Counted from the first letter of the stretch, positions 1 to 8,558 are shown. The stretch is 64,000 nucleotides of DNA from Sporosarcina sp. FSL K6-1522 (GCF_038622445.1 NZ_CP152019.1:3384501-3448500); one strand, 5' to 3'. The notes: generated from the sequence alone by a model not told the origin. Program-made: numbers and translations.

Positions 1-51
1 ATAGATGAATGAATCGACAAGGAAATCGATGGGTGGCTTCGGCATCACCAT
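1..51 (-). CDS. Phage minor capsid protein, N-terminal fragment cut by window edge
   Basis: Seventeen codons are visible, starting MVMPKPPIDFLVDS. The ATG at 51 overlaps the TAA stop of the connector gene (TAATG), which suggests translational coupling. A start of the form MPKPP followed by a short hydrophobic stretch is what I recall for the small minor capsid/head-closure proteins that follow the head-tail connector in A118-like phages. Position agrees; the family call rests mainly on context because the rest of the gene lies outside the window. Confidence 0.6.
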   Translation of the reverse strand, partial: MVMPKPPIDFLVDSFIY

Positions 52-449
52 TACCTCACCCCGATTCCGGCATAAAGCAAACCAGTTCCATCCAAATATA
101 CGAATACATCCTCAGCTATCAACGGCTTACTTTCATTCGATCCAGAAGGATTATATCGACTAGCATTCGAGACGCTAGTACGTCCTGCCGAGAACGTCTG
201 TGGCGAGTTATTAATCTCCTCGAATGTCGTTGCACCCAAAACGTTAAAGTACTCAATTTGAGCACATAACGCCTGTTTAAACTGACGCACCCGCCACGAG
301 TTATCTTTCTCGATGTCGCACCTTTGGTAAAAGTGATTAGTGACGTTATCCAAGATAGCTGAAGCTTTTGGCAACAGCTTTTTAAACTGCGTTTCCTCTA
401 GATCCGATTGGTTCAAATCTTCAAACTCTGCGAAAGTTAAATATGCCAT
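51..449 (-). CDS. Phage head-tail connector protein
   Basis: A 132-aa acidic, mostly helical protein (MAYLTFAEFEDLN...) lying directly after the capsid and Ig-like head genes. That is where connector proteins that close the head onto the tail sit in A118/SPP1-type morphogenesis clusters. Size and the early motif of small helical segments with FxxQ-type residues fit the family; no catalytic motif is expected. It starts 17 bp after the Ig-like gene and its stop overlaps the next minor capsid start. The role is inferred from synteny and general resemblance. Confidence 0.65.
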   Translation of the reverse strand: MAYLTFAEFEDLNQSDLEETQFKKLLPKASAILDNVTNHFYQRCDIEKDNSWRVRQFKQALCAQIEYFNVLGATTFEEINNSPQTFSAGRTSVSNASRYNPSGSNESKPLIAEDVFVYLDGTGLLYAGIGVR

Positions 450-466
450 ACATAATCACCGCTTTC

Positions 467-922
467 TTATGGCGTTGTTAACGTCAATACGTGTGTATCT
501 GTATGGTTGCCGTCAGTAGTTGTCACTGTTGTTGTGTAGACTCCATCAGCAACCGAATCATCCCACTCAATCAATCCTGTAGCACTCACTGATAACCCTG
601 CGGTTGTTGGTGCGATTGAATAGGTGACAGCTTTATTCGTAGCATTAGCGGGTGCAACAGCCGCCGCCAGTTGACGACTCGCTGCCGTTCCGCTTTCAGC
701 ACTCGATGTTTTTGGCGTCAAAGTCACGCCTGTAACACTAATCGGTAGAGTAGTAAACGCCGGAATGTCCACTTTCGCGGACTCCTTGCCATCTAGCACT
801 CTGACAGCTTGATAATCGCCTTTTGCTACCGCTGTATTCGGCGCTATACCAGTGATAGCGAGGGGACTAACCCCCTCTTTAACCATCGTGGCTCCCTTGT
901 AAATCTTGAATGTTTCAGCCAT
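467..922 (-). CDS. Phage head protein with bacterial Ig-like (Big_2-type) domain
   Basis: A 151-aa protein starting MAETFKIYKGATMVKEG. I chose the ATG at 922 because an AGGAGG lies just upstream; a longer open frame exists but has no ribosome site. Residues about 60-151 have the pattern of a Big_2 Ig-like fold (VTGVTLTP, then PANATNKAVTYS, then the glycine-rich GLSVSATGLIEW). Such domains are commonly displayed on phage capsids or tails and bind carbohydrate surfaces weakly. Lying between capsid and connector, it is probably a capsid decoration or minor head protein. Confidence 0.7.
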   Translation of the reverse strand: MAETFKIYKGATMVKEGVSPLAITGIAPNTAVAKGDYQAVRVLDGKESAKVDIPAFTTLPISVTGVTLTPKTSSAESGTAASRQLAAAVAPANATNKAVTYSIAPTTAGLSVSATGLIEWDDSVADGVYTTTVTTTDGNHTDTHVLTLTTP

Positions 923-935
923 TACGACCCTCCTT

Positions 936-1008
936 TTAAGATAAGTTGATAATAGCCCCATCAGTCGTAGCTGTTACGCCACCGACAATCGGTTGGGGCA
1001 CGTTAGGG
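936..1008 (-). other. Candidate programmed +1 frameshift site and 22-codon capsid extension
   Basis: The capsid gene ends ACG CCC TAA. If the proline tRNA slips one base forward onto CCT, translation continues as AAC GTG CCC CAA and so on for 22 codons (NVPQPIVGGVTATTDG...), stopping at 936-938 just before the AGGAGG of the next gene. Three bases after the stop, the RNA can form a three-way junction: an outer 6-bp stem (999-994 with 960-955), a 5-bp hairpin (993-989 with 985-981) and a 4-bp hairpin (978-975 with 969-966). Listeria phage PSA is reported to use +1 shifting at proline codons at the end of its capsid gene. Function here is inferred. Confidence 0.5.
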
Positions 1009-1929
1009 CGTAAGTGTAACTTTGATAACAGCCTTTTTATTAGCCGGTAGAATGAATTCTCCTGCTTTACCAGCTCCTTGGAACGCCACGCCGTCAAAGT
1101 CCTCTGAAGGGATTGTGCGCGCTGTATTGATACCCGTGAACTGTTTACCTACACCAACGATAGATGTATAAGCAAGTTCGCCGGCTTGGAATTTCGTTTC
1201 AGGTACTTCCTTGATTTGGAAGCCTTTGAATGTGATAATCCCGTTCGTATCGATATTCGCACCAGAATGCTTTGCAGTAGAAGTGATTGGATGGTCAACG
1301 ATTGCGTTATACAATTCTGGTTTCACCCACGCCATTTTCGTCCCGATCGCTTCCATGTTCACATAAGCGTTGGACAGGTCGTTGAACAGCTTTAACACCG
1401 CATCATTTGACAAGTCAGCTAAATCAAACGTTTGGTCAGCAACCTTTGAGATGAACAGTCCACCTTTGTTATCAAACAACTGCACTTTAGCCTGCGCTTG
1501 TAATTCCGAACGGTCAGCAACTGTTGCAGCAAAGTCATTGTTGACTGTGTGCTTGTCGATACCCTCGTGCCAAGTCCACTCCCAGTCATAAGGCACATCT
1601 GTGTCCGTGTAGATAATTTCTTTCCGTTCGCCGAAACGGTTAGTGCTGCTTGTGCCTGTTCCAAATGCAACGTTAGCATCTTTGTTGTATTCCGTGCCGA
1701 TAACGACTGGAATATCACTTGTTTTGATGGAAAATGCAGTTTTATTGTGAGTAACACCATCCAACGCTTCGATTCCACCACCGAAAAACTCACGGAAGTA
1801 TGCTTGCTTTTGGTAGACCGCTTGCAATAGTTCCTTGAATTGCTTCTGGTAACTACGTACTGCTAGGTTGTTGTTTTCTCCCGCGAAGAACTGGATGTTC
1901 AAACGCAATAGTTCTGGTTTTTTAATCAT
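1003..1929 (-). CDS. Phage major capsid protein
   Basis: A 308-aa protein that assembles the icosahedral head. It opens with MIKKPELLRLNIQFFAG, the LxLNxQFFA signature common to N termini of Gram-positive phage capsid proteins. The second ATG (1929) is better spaced from GAGGGA than the ATG at 1935. It follows the scaffold gene by 18 bp and precedes the Ig-like head gene, the usual order scaffold, capsid, decoration, connector. The last codons are CCC TAA, followed by an open +1 frame (see the frameshift feature), so a longer 330-aa form is possible. Capsid identity is secure from motif plus synteny. Confidence 0.85.
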   Translation of the reverse strand: MIKKPELLRLNIQFFAGENNNLAVRSYQKQFKELLQAVYQKQAYFREFFGGGIEALDGVTHNKTAFSIKTSDIPVVIGTEYNKDANVAFGTGTSSTNRFGERKEIIYTDTDVPYDWEWTWHEGIDKHTVNNDFAATVADRSELQAQAKVQLFDNKGGLFISKVADQTFDLADLSNDAVLKLFNDLSNAYVNMEAIGTKMAWVKPELYNAIVDHPITSTAKHSGANIDTNGIITFKGFQIKEVPETKFQAGELAYTSIVGVGKQFTGINTARTIPSEDFDGVAFQGAGKAGEFILPANKKAVIKVTLTP

Positions 1930-1947
1930 TTTCATTCCCTCTTCCTA

Positions 1948-2499
1948 TTAGTTGTATTTCGCCATCTTAGCCGCAAACGGATCATCTGGCGTATTCTCTC
2001 CGCCATTCGGATTGCCCGGCGTGACGATTGCCGGTGAATTGGGTGGCGTTTCCCCTGATTCAAACAGATAGTCATCCGATTCTTTCAGCGTTTTCAATTG
2101 GTCGTCCAAGCCTAGCAACGTTTCACCGTCTAACTTGATTTTCTCCACGTCCAACAACGCTTTTAACGCTTTCGGATTACGTACTTTTGCACCCGTTAGC
2201 GCTTCTTGTAGTTTGAAATCAAACGCTTGATTATGAAGTTTCTCCTCGTACTCACTTTTCGTGGTTTCGTTTGCACTTTGCAACTCAGTGATCTTTTGTT
2301 GCAAACCTTCCGCATCGATCTTTCTCAATTCTTCAAGCTGTGTATCACGATCAGTCAATTGACCTTTCAAGTCGTCTCGTTCAGTCGTCATTGCCGTTAG
2401 TTCACCCTTTGTTGCGTTTACCACAGAACCGTGACTAGCCATCACTTTATCGATTTGTTCATCAGTCAATCCCATTTCTTTCAATGCTTCTCTGTTCAT
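1948..2499 (-). CDS. Phage scaffolding protein (GP20-like)
   Basis: A 183-aa, highly charged protein with a central coiled coil (about residues 30-90, rich in E, K, L and Q heptads) and a flexible Pro/Gly/Asn-rich C terminus. This is the layout of phage GP20-type scaffold proteins, which shape the procapsid and leave before DNA packaging. A strong AGGAGG precedes the ATG. It lies just upstream of the capsid gene, as expected. No protease domain is visible. Confidence 0.75.
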   Translation of the reverse strand: MNREALKEMGLTDEQIDKVMASHGSVVNATKGELTAMTTERDDLKGQLTDRDTQLEELRKIDAEGLQQKITELQSANETTKSEYEEKLHNQAFDFKLQEALTGAKVRNPKALKALLDVEKIKLDGETLLGLDDQLKTLKESDDYLFESGETPPNSPAIVTPGNPNGGENTPDDPFAAKMAKYN

Positions 2500-2546
2500 T
2501 TCATTCCTCCTACATTTGGTGACGCAGTCTTGTCTGCGTTGGATTT

Positions 2547-2627
2547 GTGCATTTACGTTGCACGAACGACAAATAAGCCTGTTTAATGACTATTGCTAAA
2601 GTCAGGTGCAATAACGGATGCACGAAC
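2547..2627 (-). repeat. Two similar 17-18 nt hairpins ending in GAAC
   Basis: Two short inverted repeats, 2547-2563 and 2606-2623, share a GTGCA...TGCAC stem. Both are followed on the plus strand by GAAC. They lie in the non-coding leader between the small zinc-finger ORF and the scaffold gene, so they would be in the 5' untranslated region of scaffold mRNA. A third hairpin (ACGCAG...CTGCGT, about 2522-2539) follows. None has a U-tract. They could be processing or translational control elements; function unknown. Confidence 0.4.
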
Positions 2628-2638
2628 CGAGATATGGA

Positions 2639-2767
2639 TCACTTCCTTTCGGGTGATAGCTCCTGTATTCTTTCTTGATAAGGGATGCAGCGGTAATGCA
2701 AAAGACAATAATACATACCTTTAAACGTTACTAGCCTATTTGTATTACTGCATTGACAACACTTCAC
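2639..2767 (-). CDS. Small zinc-finger-like phage protein (42 aa)
   Basis: A short open frame read from a GTG at 2767, starting VKCCQCSNTNRLVTFKG, with Cys pairs (CCQC near residue 3 and YYCLLHYRC near residue 25) suited to one zinc site. It sits between the minor head and scaffold genes in the same direction, with AAAGGGG about eight bases upstream that overlaps the end of the preceding gene. Small CxxC proteins at this place are common in related prophages. Function unknown. Confidence 0.5.
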   Translation of the reverse strand: MKCCQCSNTNRLVTFKGMYYCLLHYRCIPYQERIQELSPERK

Positions 2768-2781
2768 ACCTCTCACCCCTT

Positions 2782-3942
2782 TCAATTATCATAAGAAAAG
2801 TCTTTCAACAACGTATCTAACGGGGTATATACCTTCTCGCGCTTATAATTCCGCCTTAGATACTCACCGTTGTCCTCCAAGTGCTTTCTCATAGCCGCCT
2901 GCCTACGCCCGACCATCATCTTCCAATGCGCCGCGTTGCCACTTTTCAATTCTTCAGCAACCATGAGATTCTTTTTGTATTTGACTATCTCACGTTCGAT
3001 ACGACGCTGTGTATCCCTCGCCTTTGCCACCCGTTCGTTAAGTTCAGGGTCGACCTTCGGTTGATTGTTCGTGTTGACACCCGGAATAAAGGGCACGTGT
3101 AAATGCCTGCAATTAATCCCTAAATGACCGCCCGGCAAACCATAATCGGCAGCCCACACGGGGTCATAAATAGATTTGTATTCGCTATCCATCGAAATAT
3201 CGTTAGGTTGCCGCAAATCAACCACGTTACCTTGTATCAACTTACAACGGTCAGCCGAACCAACAATACTGGGCACGATGACCGTATGAACGCCATACTC
3301 ACTCATGCGCTCTTTGCGTAACTCGTTATACGTGTTGTTGAGCGTTGACTTCATAACTGTTCGTGTATAGTTTTCAAGATTCCATGTGTTGCCGCCTTTA
3401 TCCACGAAAGTAGACTGGATGCCCTTTTGCGCTAAATTAGCGATAGCACGCTCGACCGACTGCTCAAAAGTGTATAGCCCGGTGTTGAATGCGGCAGATG
3501 TTTCATTAAGCACATTGGTATAAGCCCTCTGCGCCGTCCCCACTCCGTAATGAGTAGTTACCAGAGTTTGATTCACATAGTTGTTTATCTCGCTCCACGC
3601 TTGGTTGTGGTACGCCCTCATAACGCTATCTAGGTTGTTCGGCATCGGTTTCGCCGGTTGCGGCATAACTTTGTCAATATCCTGCACAATCCCCTTGCCC
3701 GCTTCTTTGAACATCTTTTTGATTTCTGGTTCCGCCACCCGTGTAACACTAGCAAGAAGCGCCACAACATCAGCGTTAAATAATCTTAACTCCGATAACT
3801 TTTCCGCCTGCCAGTAGGTTATATCTTCATGTCCATTTTTCAGACGTTCAATGATGATGCGAATGATTTCACCTTCGAGCGATTGATAAAGTTCCGACAT
3901 GTTACCTGACCATAAATCTAATTGGGTTGGTGTGATAGTCAT
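2782..3942 (-). CDS. Phage minor capsid protein 2 (minor head protein)
   Basis: A 386-aa protein starting MTITPTQLDLWSGNMSELYQ, with long helices in the N-terminal half and the conserved C-terminal half of the phage minor capsid 2 family (an HxGxxCRH-type segment, GGHLGINCRHLHVPF, at about 273-287). These proteins sit at the portal vertex or are carried inside the head, analogous to SPP1 gp7. It lies immediately downstream of portal, as usual. The conserved Cys/His cluster suggests metal binding, but no activity can be claimed. Confidence 0.8.
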   Translation of the reverse strand: MTITPTQLDLWSGNMSELYQSLEGEIIRIIIERLKNGHEDITYWQAEKLSELRLFNADVVALLASVTRVAEPEIKKMFKEAGKGIVQDIDKVMPQPAKPMPNNLDSVMRAYHNQAWSEINNYVNQTLVTTHYGVGTAQRAYTNVLNETSAAFNTGLYTFEQSVERAIANLAQKGIQSTFVDKGGNTWNLENYTRTVMKSTLNNTYNELRKERMSEYGVHTVIVPSIVGSADRCKLIQGNVVDLRQPNDISMDSEYKSIYDPVWAADYGLPGGHLGINCRHLHVPFIPGVNTNNQPKVDPELNERVAKARDTQRRIEREIVKYKKNLMVAEELKSGNAAHWKMMVGRRQAAMRKHLEDNGEYLRRNYKREKVYTPLDTLLKDFSYDN

Positions 3943-3964
3943 TCAATCACTCCTTTTAATCAAG

Positions 3965-4135
3965 TTATTCTAAATATTCCTCTAATGCGCCATCCGCTTT
4001 TTCTTGAAGAATTCTATCCTCTTCTGATTCAGCCAGCTCCTTCAACGCGATAAAAGCCGTGTTGTTTTCAAGTGGTCCAGCTTCGCACTCGTACCTGCAC
4101 GATTCTAACACCTTAACAATCTTTCTTAATTCCAT
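3965..4135 (-). CDS. Small acidic phage protein
   Basis: A 56-aa protein (MELRKIVKVLESCRYECEAGPL...) with an acidic helical C terminus. The ATG at 4135 follows GGGAG at normal spacing; a longer start upstream overlaps that site. It lies in the portal to minor-head interval. No family recognised; probably an accessory morphogenesis gene by position. Confidence 0.5.
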   Translation of the reverse strand: MELRKIVKVLESCRYECEAGPLENNTAFIALKELAESEEDRILQEKADGALEEYLE

Positions 4136-4140
4136 CACAA

Positions 4141-4287
4141 TCACTCCCAATTAAAACGCCAGTTTTTAGAATGAATCCATATATTCGTTGCAGTGATTTC
4201 ACTTCCGAACCTCACAGTAAAAGTTGGAGACTTTATCCGCTTGATCTTCATCAATCTAAATAAGTGTATAAATCGTATTATCCTCAT
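4141..4287 (-). CDS. Small basic phage protein (48 aa)
   Basis: A 48-aa frame (MRIIRFIHLFRLMKIKRIKS...) with an excellent ribosome site (GAGGAGGAGTGACGG before ATG), starting four bases after the portal stop. It is strongly basic at the N terminus, with aromatic residues near the end (NIWIHSKNWRFNWE). The strong site and tight packing argue that it is translated. No family recognised. Confidence 0.5.
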   Translation of the reverse strand: MRIIRFIHLFRLMKIKRIKSPTFTVRFGSEITATNIWIHSKNWRFNWE

Positions 4288-4290
4288 CCG

Positions 4291-5850
4291 TCACTCCTCC
4301 TCACCAAATTCTTTTTTCTCGTTTCGGTAATTCATAGCCATCGGGTCCATCTCCACTTGCTCTGATTGGATTACCTCCAACCATTCCTCAGCGGTCTTCT
4401 TAGGAACCTTAAACACACGCTGGATGACCTCAACTGTTGGTATCAGTCCGAACGCTTTGGCTTGGCTATAAAACCTAAGCAACGCCGAACGATCTTGGAA
4501 CACGCCGTCATCGAAATCAACGCCGATATGCTCAAACGTTGGTATATCGCCATCAAATAGCTTCTTGCCATTCCAAGTAGTAGCTTTGGCCAATTCCAAG
4601 ACCGACACGATTAAACCTTTGATGAACTTCTCGACCTCATTCACATGGTCGTTACGAGTCCTGAACGTTAAATCGTTCTCGCTCACAATCTCGGTAGCTG
4701 TTTTCATCGAACGCCCATCAAATGAAAATGTGCCGACTGACAGCTTCAATTCCATCTCCAATGTCCTCAATGACTGGTTGATAGCTGCAACATACTGCTC
4801 TGTCCGAATATCACTCGTAACATCCTTGACCATTTCCTCGTCCTGCGCCATACGCATTGACTTGTAAACGTTGGTATCTGCATCAAACACCTGTATAGGT
4901 GGCATACCATCCTCTGACGGCATCGTCTGCAGCATGAAGTCACTCACAAACACTGTCCGCTGCCCCATCTTGATTTCCCACCAGAACTGGTCATACGTGT
5001 CATTAATCTTTCTGAGTGTCGATTTGGAGTTGTCAGCAATCCCTAGACCTAGCGTACTGTGAGGATTGATGTTGTTGAATCCGTTTGGTGTGACATAGTT
5101 AAACAATGTTCTGGTCAGTCCTACGATTACCGTTTCTTCTTGCAATCCGTCATACAAATCACTCAATGGCACTAGTTTACCGATTTCGGCTTTGTTATCG
5201 GACTTGTATAACTCATTAGTAATGACGTAATTGCCTTCCTGCCATTCATGAAACTCTAGCAGCGTGTAATAGACAGCCTTGCCGCCTACCATCTTCATCG
5301 TTACCGACTTCATGACACCTTCTGATATTCCATTGCTGTTGTTTCTGAGGGGATAGAACGCATTTGCCAAGGCCCATGAGAACTCTACTTGCCCGCTGTT
5401 CATGTCAACGTAAGGCCTAACAGTCAATCCGCCAGTTGCGTACATCGGCTCAAGGTACTTCGCTAGATTCTTCTTAAAGTCGTTATGCTCAAATACGTGT
5501 TGAATGAAGTCATCAGCTGATTTGTAGGTGTTCGTCGTCCCTTTTTCTTCATCAGCATCTGACACAACGATTTCACACTGCTCATTGAACACAAGGCCCG
5601 ACAGTAGACTCGAACTCAATTTCATCATGTTGATGCTCTGATAATCTCGTTCTTTCTGGTGTCCAGCCGAGTTGATATATTTCACTTGGTCGTAATCGCC
5701 TTTATAGATGCTGAAACTTGATTCAATCCTAGCCAATTCAGCAGGATCTATATTGATTTTCGGATGGTCATTAATAGATTTTAGCGTTTGCCCTGACAAT
5801 GCATACCCTCCTCTCTTAAATAGATTTTTGATTCGGTCTACCAGTTTCAA
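4291..5850 (-). CDS. Phage portal protein (SPP1 Gp6-like)
   Basis: A 519-aa portal subunit forming the ring through which DNA enters and leaves the head. Length and sequence style (YNGDYDQVKYIN-like N-terminal segment, long central helices, acidic EKKEFGEEE tail) match the Gp6-like portal family of A118/SPP1-type phages. It lies between the large terminase and the minor head protein. The start is the ATG at 5850 (MKLVDRIKNLFKRGGYALSG). The call is confident from position, size and family resemblance. Confidence 0.85.
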   Translation of the reverse strand: MKLVDRIKNLFKRGGYALSGQTLKSINDHPKINIDPAELARIESSFSIYKGDYDQVKYINSAGHQKERDYQSINMMKLSSSLLSGLVFNEQCEIVVSDADEEKGTTNTYKSADDFIQHVFEHNDFKKNLAKYLEPMYATGGLTVRPYVDMNSGQVEFSWALANAFYPLRNNSNGISEGVMKSVTMKMVGGKAVYYTLLEFHEWQEGNYVITNELYKSDNKAEIGKLVPLSDLYDGLQEETVIVGLTRTLFNYVTPNGFNNINPHSTLGLGIADNSKSTLRKINDTYDQFWWEIKMGQRTVFVSDFMLQTMPSEDGMPPIQVFDADTNVYKSMRMAQDEEMVKDVTSDIRTEQYVAAINQSLRTLEMELKLSVGTFSFDGRSMKTATEIVSENDLTFRTRNDHVNEVEKFIKGLIVSVLELAKATTWNGKKLFDGDIPTFEHIGVDFDDGVFQDRSALLRFYSQAKAFGLIPTVEVIQRVFKVPKKTAEEWLEVIQSEQVEMDPMAMNYRNEKKEFGEEE

Positions 5851-5859
5851 ATTGCCACC

Positions 5860-6054
5860 TCATTCCCTATACTCAATGTAGTTAACGGAATTAAGGGGGA
5901 TTGAATACTTTAATCTGCCGGTTTTATCTGCAATGTGAATAACAACCAGAGAGTTTGATAAATCCCCTTTGTGAACGGATTTCAGCACTTGGTCAGTTGC
6001 AAAATCATCCAATATAAGTTCATTGCCGTTATTAAGCATCAAAATAGCGTTCAT
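5860..6054 (-). CDS. Small phage protein between terminase and portal
   Basis: A 64-aa protein, mainly beta by composition (MNAILMLNNGNELILDDFAT...YSIPLNSVNYIEYRE), tightly packed between TerL and portal in the same direction. The alternating hydrophobic pattern suggests a small barrel. No family recognised. Sequence and coupling to neighbours support a real gene. Confidence 0.55.
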   Translation of the reverse strand: MNAILMLNNGNELILDDFATDQVLKSVHKGDLSNSLVVIHIADKTGRLKYSIPLNSVNYIEYRE

Positions 6055-6067
6055 CCTTTTTCTCCTC

Positions 6068-7414
6068 CTAGACCTTTAACCTGAAGTCTCTTGCGTTGCT
6101 CAGACACAGATAAACGAACATGTCGACTGAATGGTCATCCTCTTCAATTACACGTGGATTATCGCTATGCAGCGTCTTCTCATCCCAACTAAACTTCTTA
6201 TGTTCTTCAATGAATACCTCTGTGCTATCTGTAAATGGCATTCCAATCGGATATGGGTCCTTTAAATAATAAAAACGCCCATCAGCTAACAAGCTGTGAA
6301 CGTAATCAAACATATCCACTTTCTTTTTCTTAGCTACTGGCACCAGATGCTGTCCGTAGTCAGCAAAGTATTGATTCCGCAATGCAGCTTCTGCGCTATC
6401 AATCGTCCGTTTCATGATTCTAGCACCCTTAAATCGTTCTTGTGTCGATGTCTTGGTTATGAAATCGTTCAAATCCTTCGCTAAAGCACTTGGCGCCTTT
6501 TTGTTCACCTTGCCCGCCGGACTGTAGTAATACAAATTCAGCAATATAACCTTACCTTTAGCTGTTAACCCAAAGCACCCATATGTTGTAGCTGATTGAG
6601 CGTGACCACCATCGATTGAGTAATACAACGCAATCACTCTGTCGTCCTCTGGTAGCCCTTTTAACTCTTTGAATAGGTTTATGTTGAATACGTTGTTTCC
6701 GAGTCCTACAGGCTCACCCAGATAGATGTAACGGTAATAGTCGAAGTCATTCTTCTTTATCCGTTCAATGTCTGCCAGCATCTGTTCAGTGACGAACCCT
6801 AATTCATCATCCATATAGCTCGAATGATGCACCAGATAGTCATCTTCACCAACCATTCCGTCTGACCATTCATTTATCCAATGGTACGGGTTACGTGGTG
6901 GGTTGTATGACCAGAAGAACCGCACAAAGTCGGATAAATCGTGTTTCTGCCGCATGAAAGTAACGTTCGTTTGGTCGAACTCTTCTGGACTGCCGAACTC
7001 TGCGGCTTCCTCGTACCAGACAGCAATGATATTACCAATGTCGTTTGATTTCAGCTTTGCAAAGTCATCTGAACCATAGAAGTAGAAGGTGGATCCAGTA
7101 GAAATGTGAGTAATCTTAAATGGAGCAACTGTAGACTTAAATTGTCCAGCCATACCGAACTTGCCCAAGGCCCATTGTATCTTCAAGAAGACTGAATCCC
7201 TTATCGTATTACCGACTTTACGGATTACCACAACGTTCCCTTTCTCGCCCTCAGCCAAATACCCCAACATCATGTTAACAAGCTGTAAAGCTATCACAGA
7301 CGACTTAAACGAGTTACGGCCACCACGCAAGATATTATACGGCTTGTCAGTTGTCCATACTGACTCGAAATGTGGATTCACGTTCTGTTGAATGTCGATT
7401 GTAGGCTCTGTCAT
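6068..7414 (-). CDS. terL: Phage terminase large subunit
   Basis: A 448-aa packaging motor (ATPase plus nuclease) of the PBSX/SPP1 type. Near the N terminus is a Walker A-like loop (LRGGRNSFKSS, about 33-43), then a Walker B region (IIAVWYEEAAEF, about 130-141). The nuclease half holds the acidic positions YSIDGGHA (about 268) and the late acidic segment EEDDHSVDMFVYL near the end. The start overlaps the TerS stop (ATGA), so the subunits are coupled. The motor docks on the portal encoded just downstream. Confidence 0.9.
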   Translation of the reverse strand: MTEPTIDIQQNVNPHFESVWTTDKPYNILRGGRNSFKSSVIALQLVNMMLGYLAEGEKGNVVVIRKVGNTIRDSVFLKIQWALGKFGMAGQFKSTVAPFKITHISTGSTFYFYGSDDFAKLKSNDIGNIIAVWYEEAAEFGSPEEFDQTNVTFMRQKHDLSDFVRFFWSYNPPRNPYHWINEWSDGMVGEDDYLVHHSSYMDDELGFVTEQMLADIERIKKNDFDYYRYIYLGEPVGLGNNVFNINLFKELKGLPEDDRVIALYYSIDGGHAQSATTYGCFGLTAKGKVILLNLYYYSPAGKVNKKAPSALAKDLNDFITKTSTQERFKGARIMKRTIDSAEAALRNQYFADYGQHLVPVAKKKKVDMFDYVHSLLADGRFYYLKDPYPIGMPFTDSTEVFIEEHKKFSWDEKTLHSDNPRVIEEDDHSVDMFVYLCLSNARDFRLKV

Positions 7415-7923
7415 TTCTTAGCACTCCATTTGTCAACGACGATAATCTTAGGTGGTTCAATATCTTTATTGCTCTCTTGCAACTTCTTCGTTTCTACTTT
7501 AACTTTTTCGACCTGCGCTTCCATCATACGCATTTGCAACTGTAATTTAGGGTCGAACATACCGATGTGCTTACCTATTAGTTCAGTTGCTTTATTCGCT
7601 CCTGTACTATCAAACTGATATTCACCTGTTTCAACCAATTCTTGTGAACCGTGGTCGTATTCCATAACCGGTTCAGCTTGCATGGATCTATCGGATATAT
7701 CCTTCAACCGTTTGAGCACCCAATAAGCATCCAACTCTAATTCATCGGCTCGTTTATCCTTCAATTCCTTCACACGTGCGAGGACTTCAACATGTTTCAA
7801 CAATCGTTGCCCTTGCGAATATGCCGTTCTCTCACTATATCCCGCTCTAATAGCGGCTTGTGTAGCGTTCAAGTCAATCATGTACTCCTTGCAGAACATC
7901 TCCTGTTTCGCACTTAGTTTCAC
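7411..7923 (-). CDS. terS: Phage terminase small subunit
   Basis: A 170-aa DNA-recognition subunit. The N-terminal helix-turn-helix (KQEMFCKEYMIDLNATQAAIRAGY, then SERTAYSQGQRLL) is the signature of the Terminase_2 family; the central and C-terminal helices oligomerise and contact TerL. It overlaps terL by four bases. It selects the pac or cos site, usually located within or near terS itself. No obvious pac repeat is visible. Confidence 0.88.
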   Translation of the reverse strand: MKLSAKQEMFCKEYMIDLNATQAAIRAGYSERTAYSQGQRLLKHVEVLARVKELKDKRADELELDAYWVLKRLKDISDRSMQAEPVMEYDHGSQELVETGEYQFDSTGANKATELIGKHIGMFDPKLQLQMRMMEAQVEKVKVETKKLQESNKDIEPPKIIVVDKWSAKK

Positions 7924-7969
7924 ATCGTATCACCTCATTATGCTAATCGCTTAGTATATTTTTAGGCAT

Positions 7970-7999
7970 AGAAAAAGCACCCCACGCGCTCGGAGTGCT
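7970..7999 (-). terminator. Intrinsic terminator before the packaging operon
   Basis: On the minus strand an 8-bp stem with one wobble (7999-7992 pairing with 7983-7976), loop GAGCGCGT, is followed by TTTTTC. It lies just after the gene ending at 8009 and upstream of terS, so it would separate early/middle from late transcription and is a natural target for antitermination. Confidence 0.75.
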
Positions 8000-8008
8000 C
8001 TAATTCTC

Positions 8009-8398
8009 TTAAAATCTACCTTTGACCAATAAAAAACTCATAGTTCCTTCTATAGCGTCTTCGACACTTTCCACGACACCAACTTCTTTTTGTCCTTGCA
8101 ACAACATCGCGTAATTGAGTAATCTATCAGATATATCAATCGTCGCAAGCGTCTTTTCTTCCTCTATATTCTTTTTATGGAATTTAAGAACTTTTCCTGA
8201 TGCCTCGAAAGTAATAATACAATCGGCGAAAACACATTTATTTTCGTCATTAAAATATTTAGGTGTAGGTAGGTTATTACCCGACAATCTTTCGGCTATA
8301 TCCCTCATTATGCTATCTACTATCTTCCTAACCTGAATGATATCATATGACTCTTCTGATATCTTAGAGATATAAGAATCTATCCAGTCTCTGCTCAT
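8009..8398 (-). CDS. Uncharacterised prophage protein
   Basis: A 129-aa protein starting MSRDWIDSYISKISEES. I took the ATG at 8398 because GGGAGGGGGG lies just upstream. It appears soluble, alpha/beta, with a central beta pair (VFADCIITFEASGKVLKF). It is the last gene before the terminator that precedes terminase. The 160 bp upstream, to the sigma-like gene, holds no convincing gene but may hold the late promoter. No family recognised. Confidence 0.5.
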   Translation of the reverse strand: MSRDWIDSYISKISEESYDIIQVRKIVDSIMRDIAERLSGNNLPTPKYFNDENKCVFADCIITFEASGKVLKFHKKNIEEEKTLATIDISDRLLNYAMLLQGQKEVGVVESVEDAIEGTMSFLLVKGRF

Positions 8399-8558
8399 AA
8401 ATTTCACCCCCCTCCCTGACATCATTCGCCAAGAAAGGTGTAAATCCTTTATTTATCATACGTATGTATGCGGGGCTTATGGAGGTCGTCCATCGTTCGA
8501 ACGCCCCCTCTTTTAATTCTCCCCCATCACTATTGCAACTTTGCACATCATCCGCATA

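Noticed and set aside
8364..8546. Minus-strand 60-codon open frame upstream of the 8009-8398 gene
   Set aside because: It overlaps that gene's better-supported start and has no good ribosome site. The interval may hold a promoter instead.
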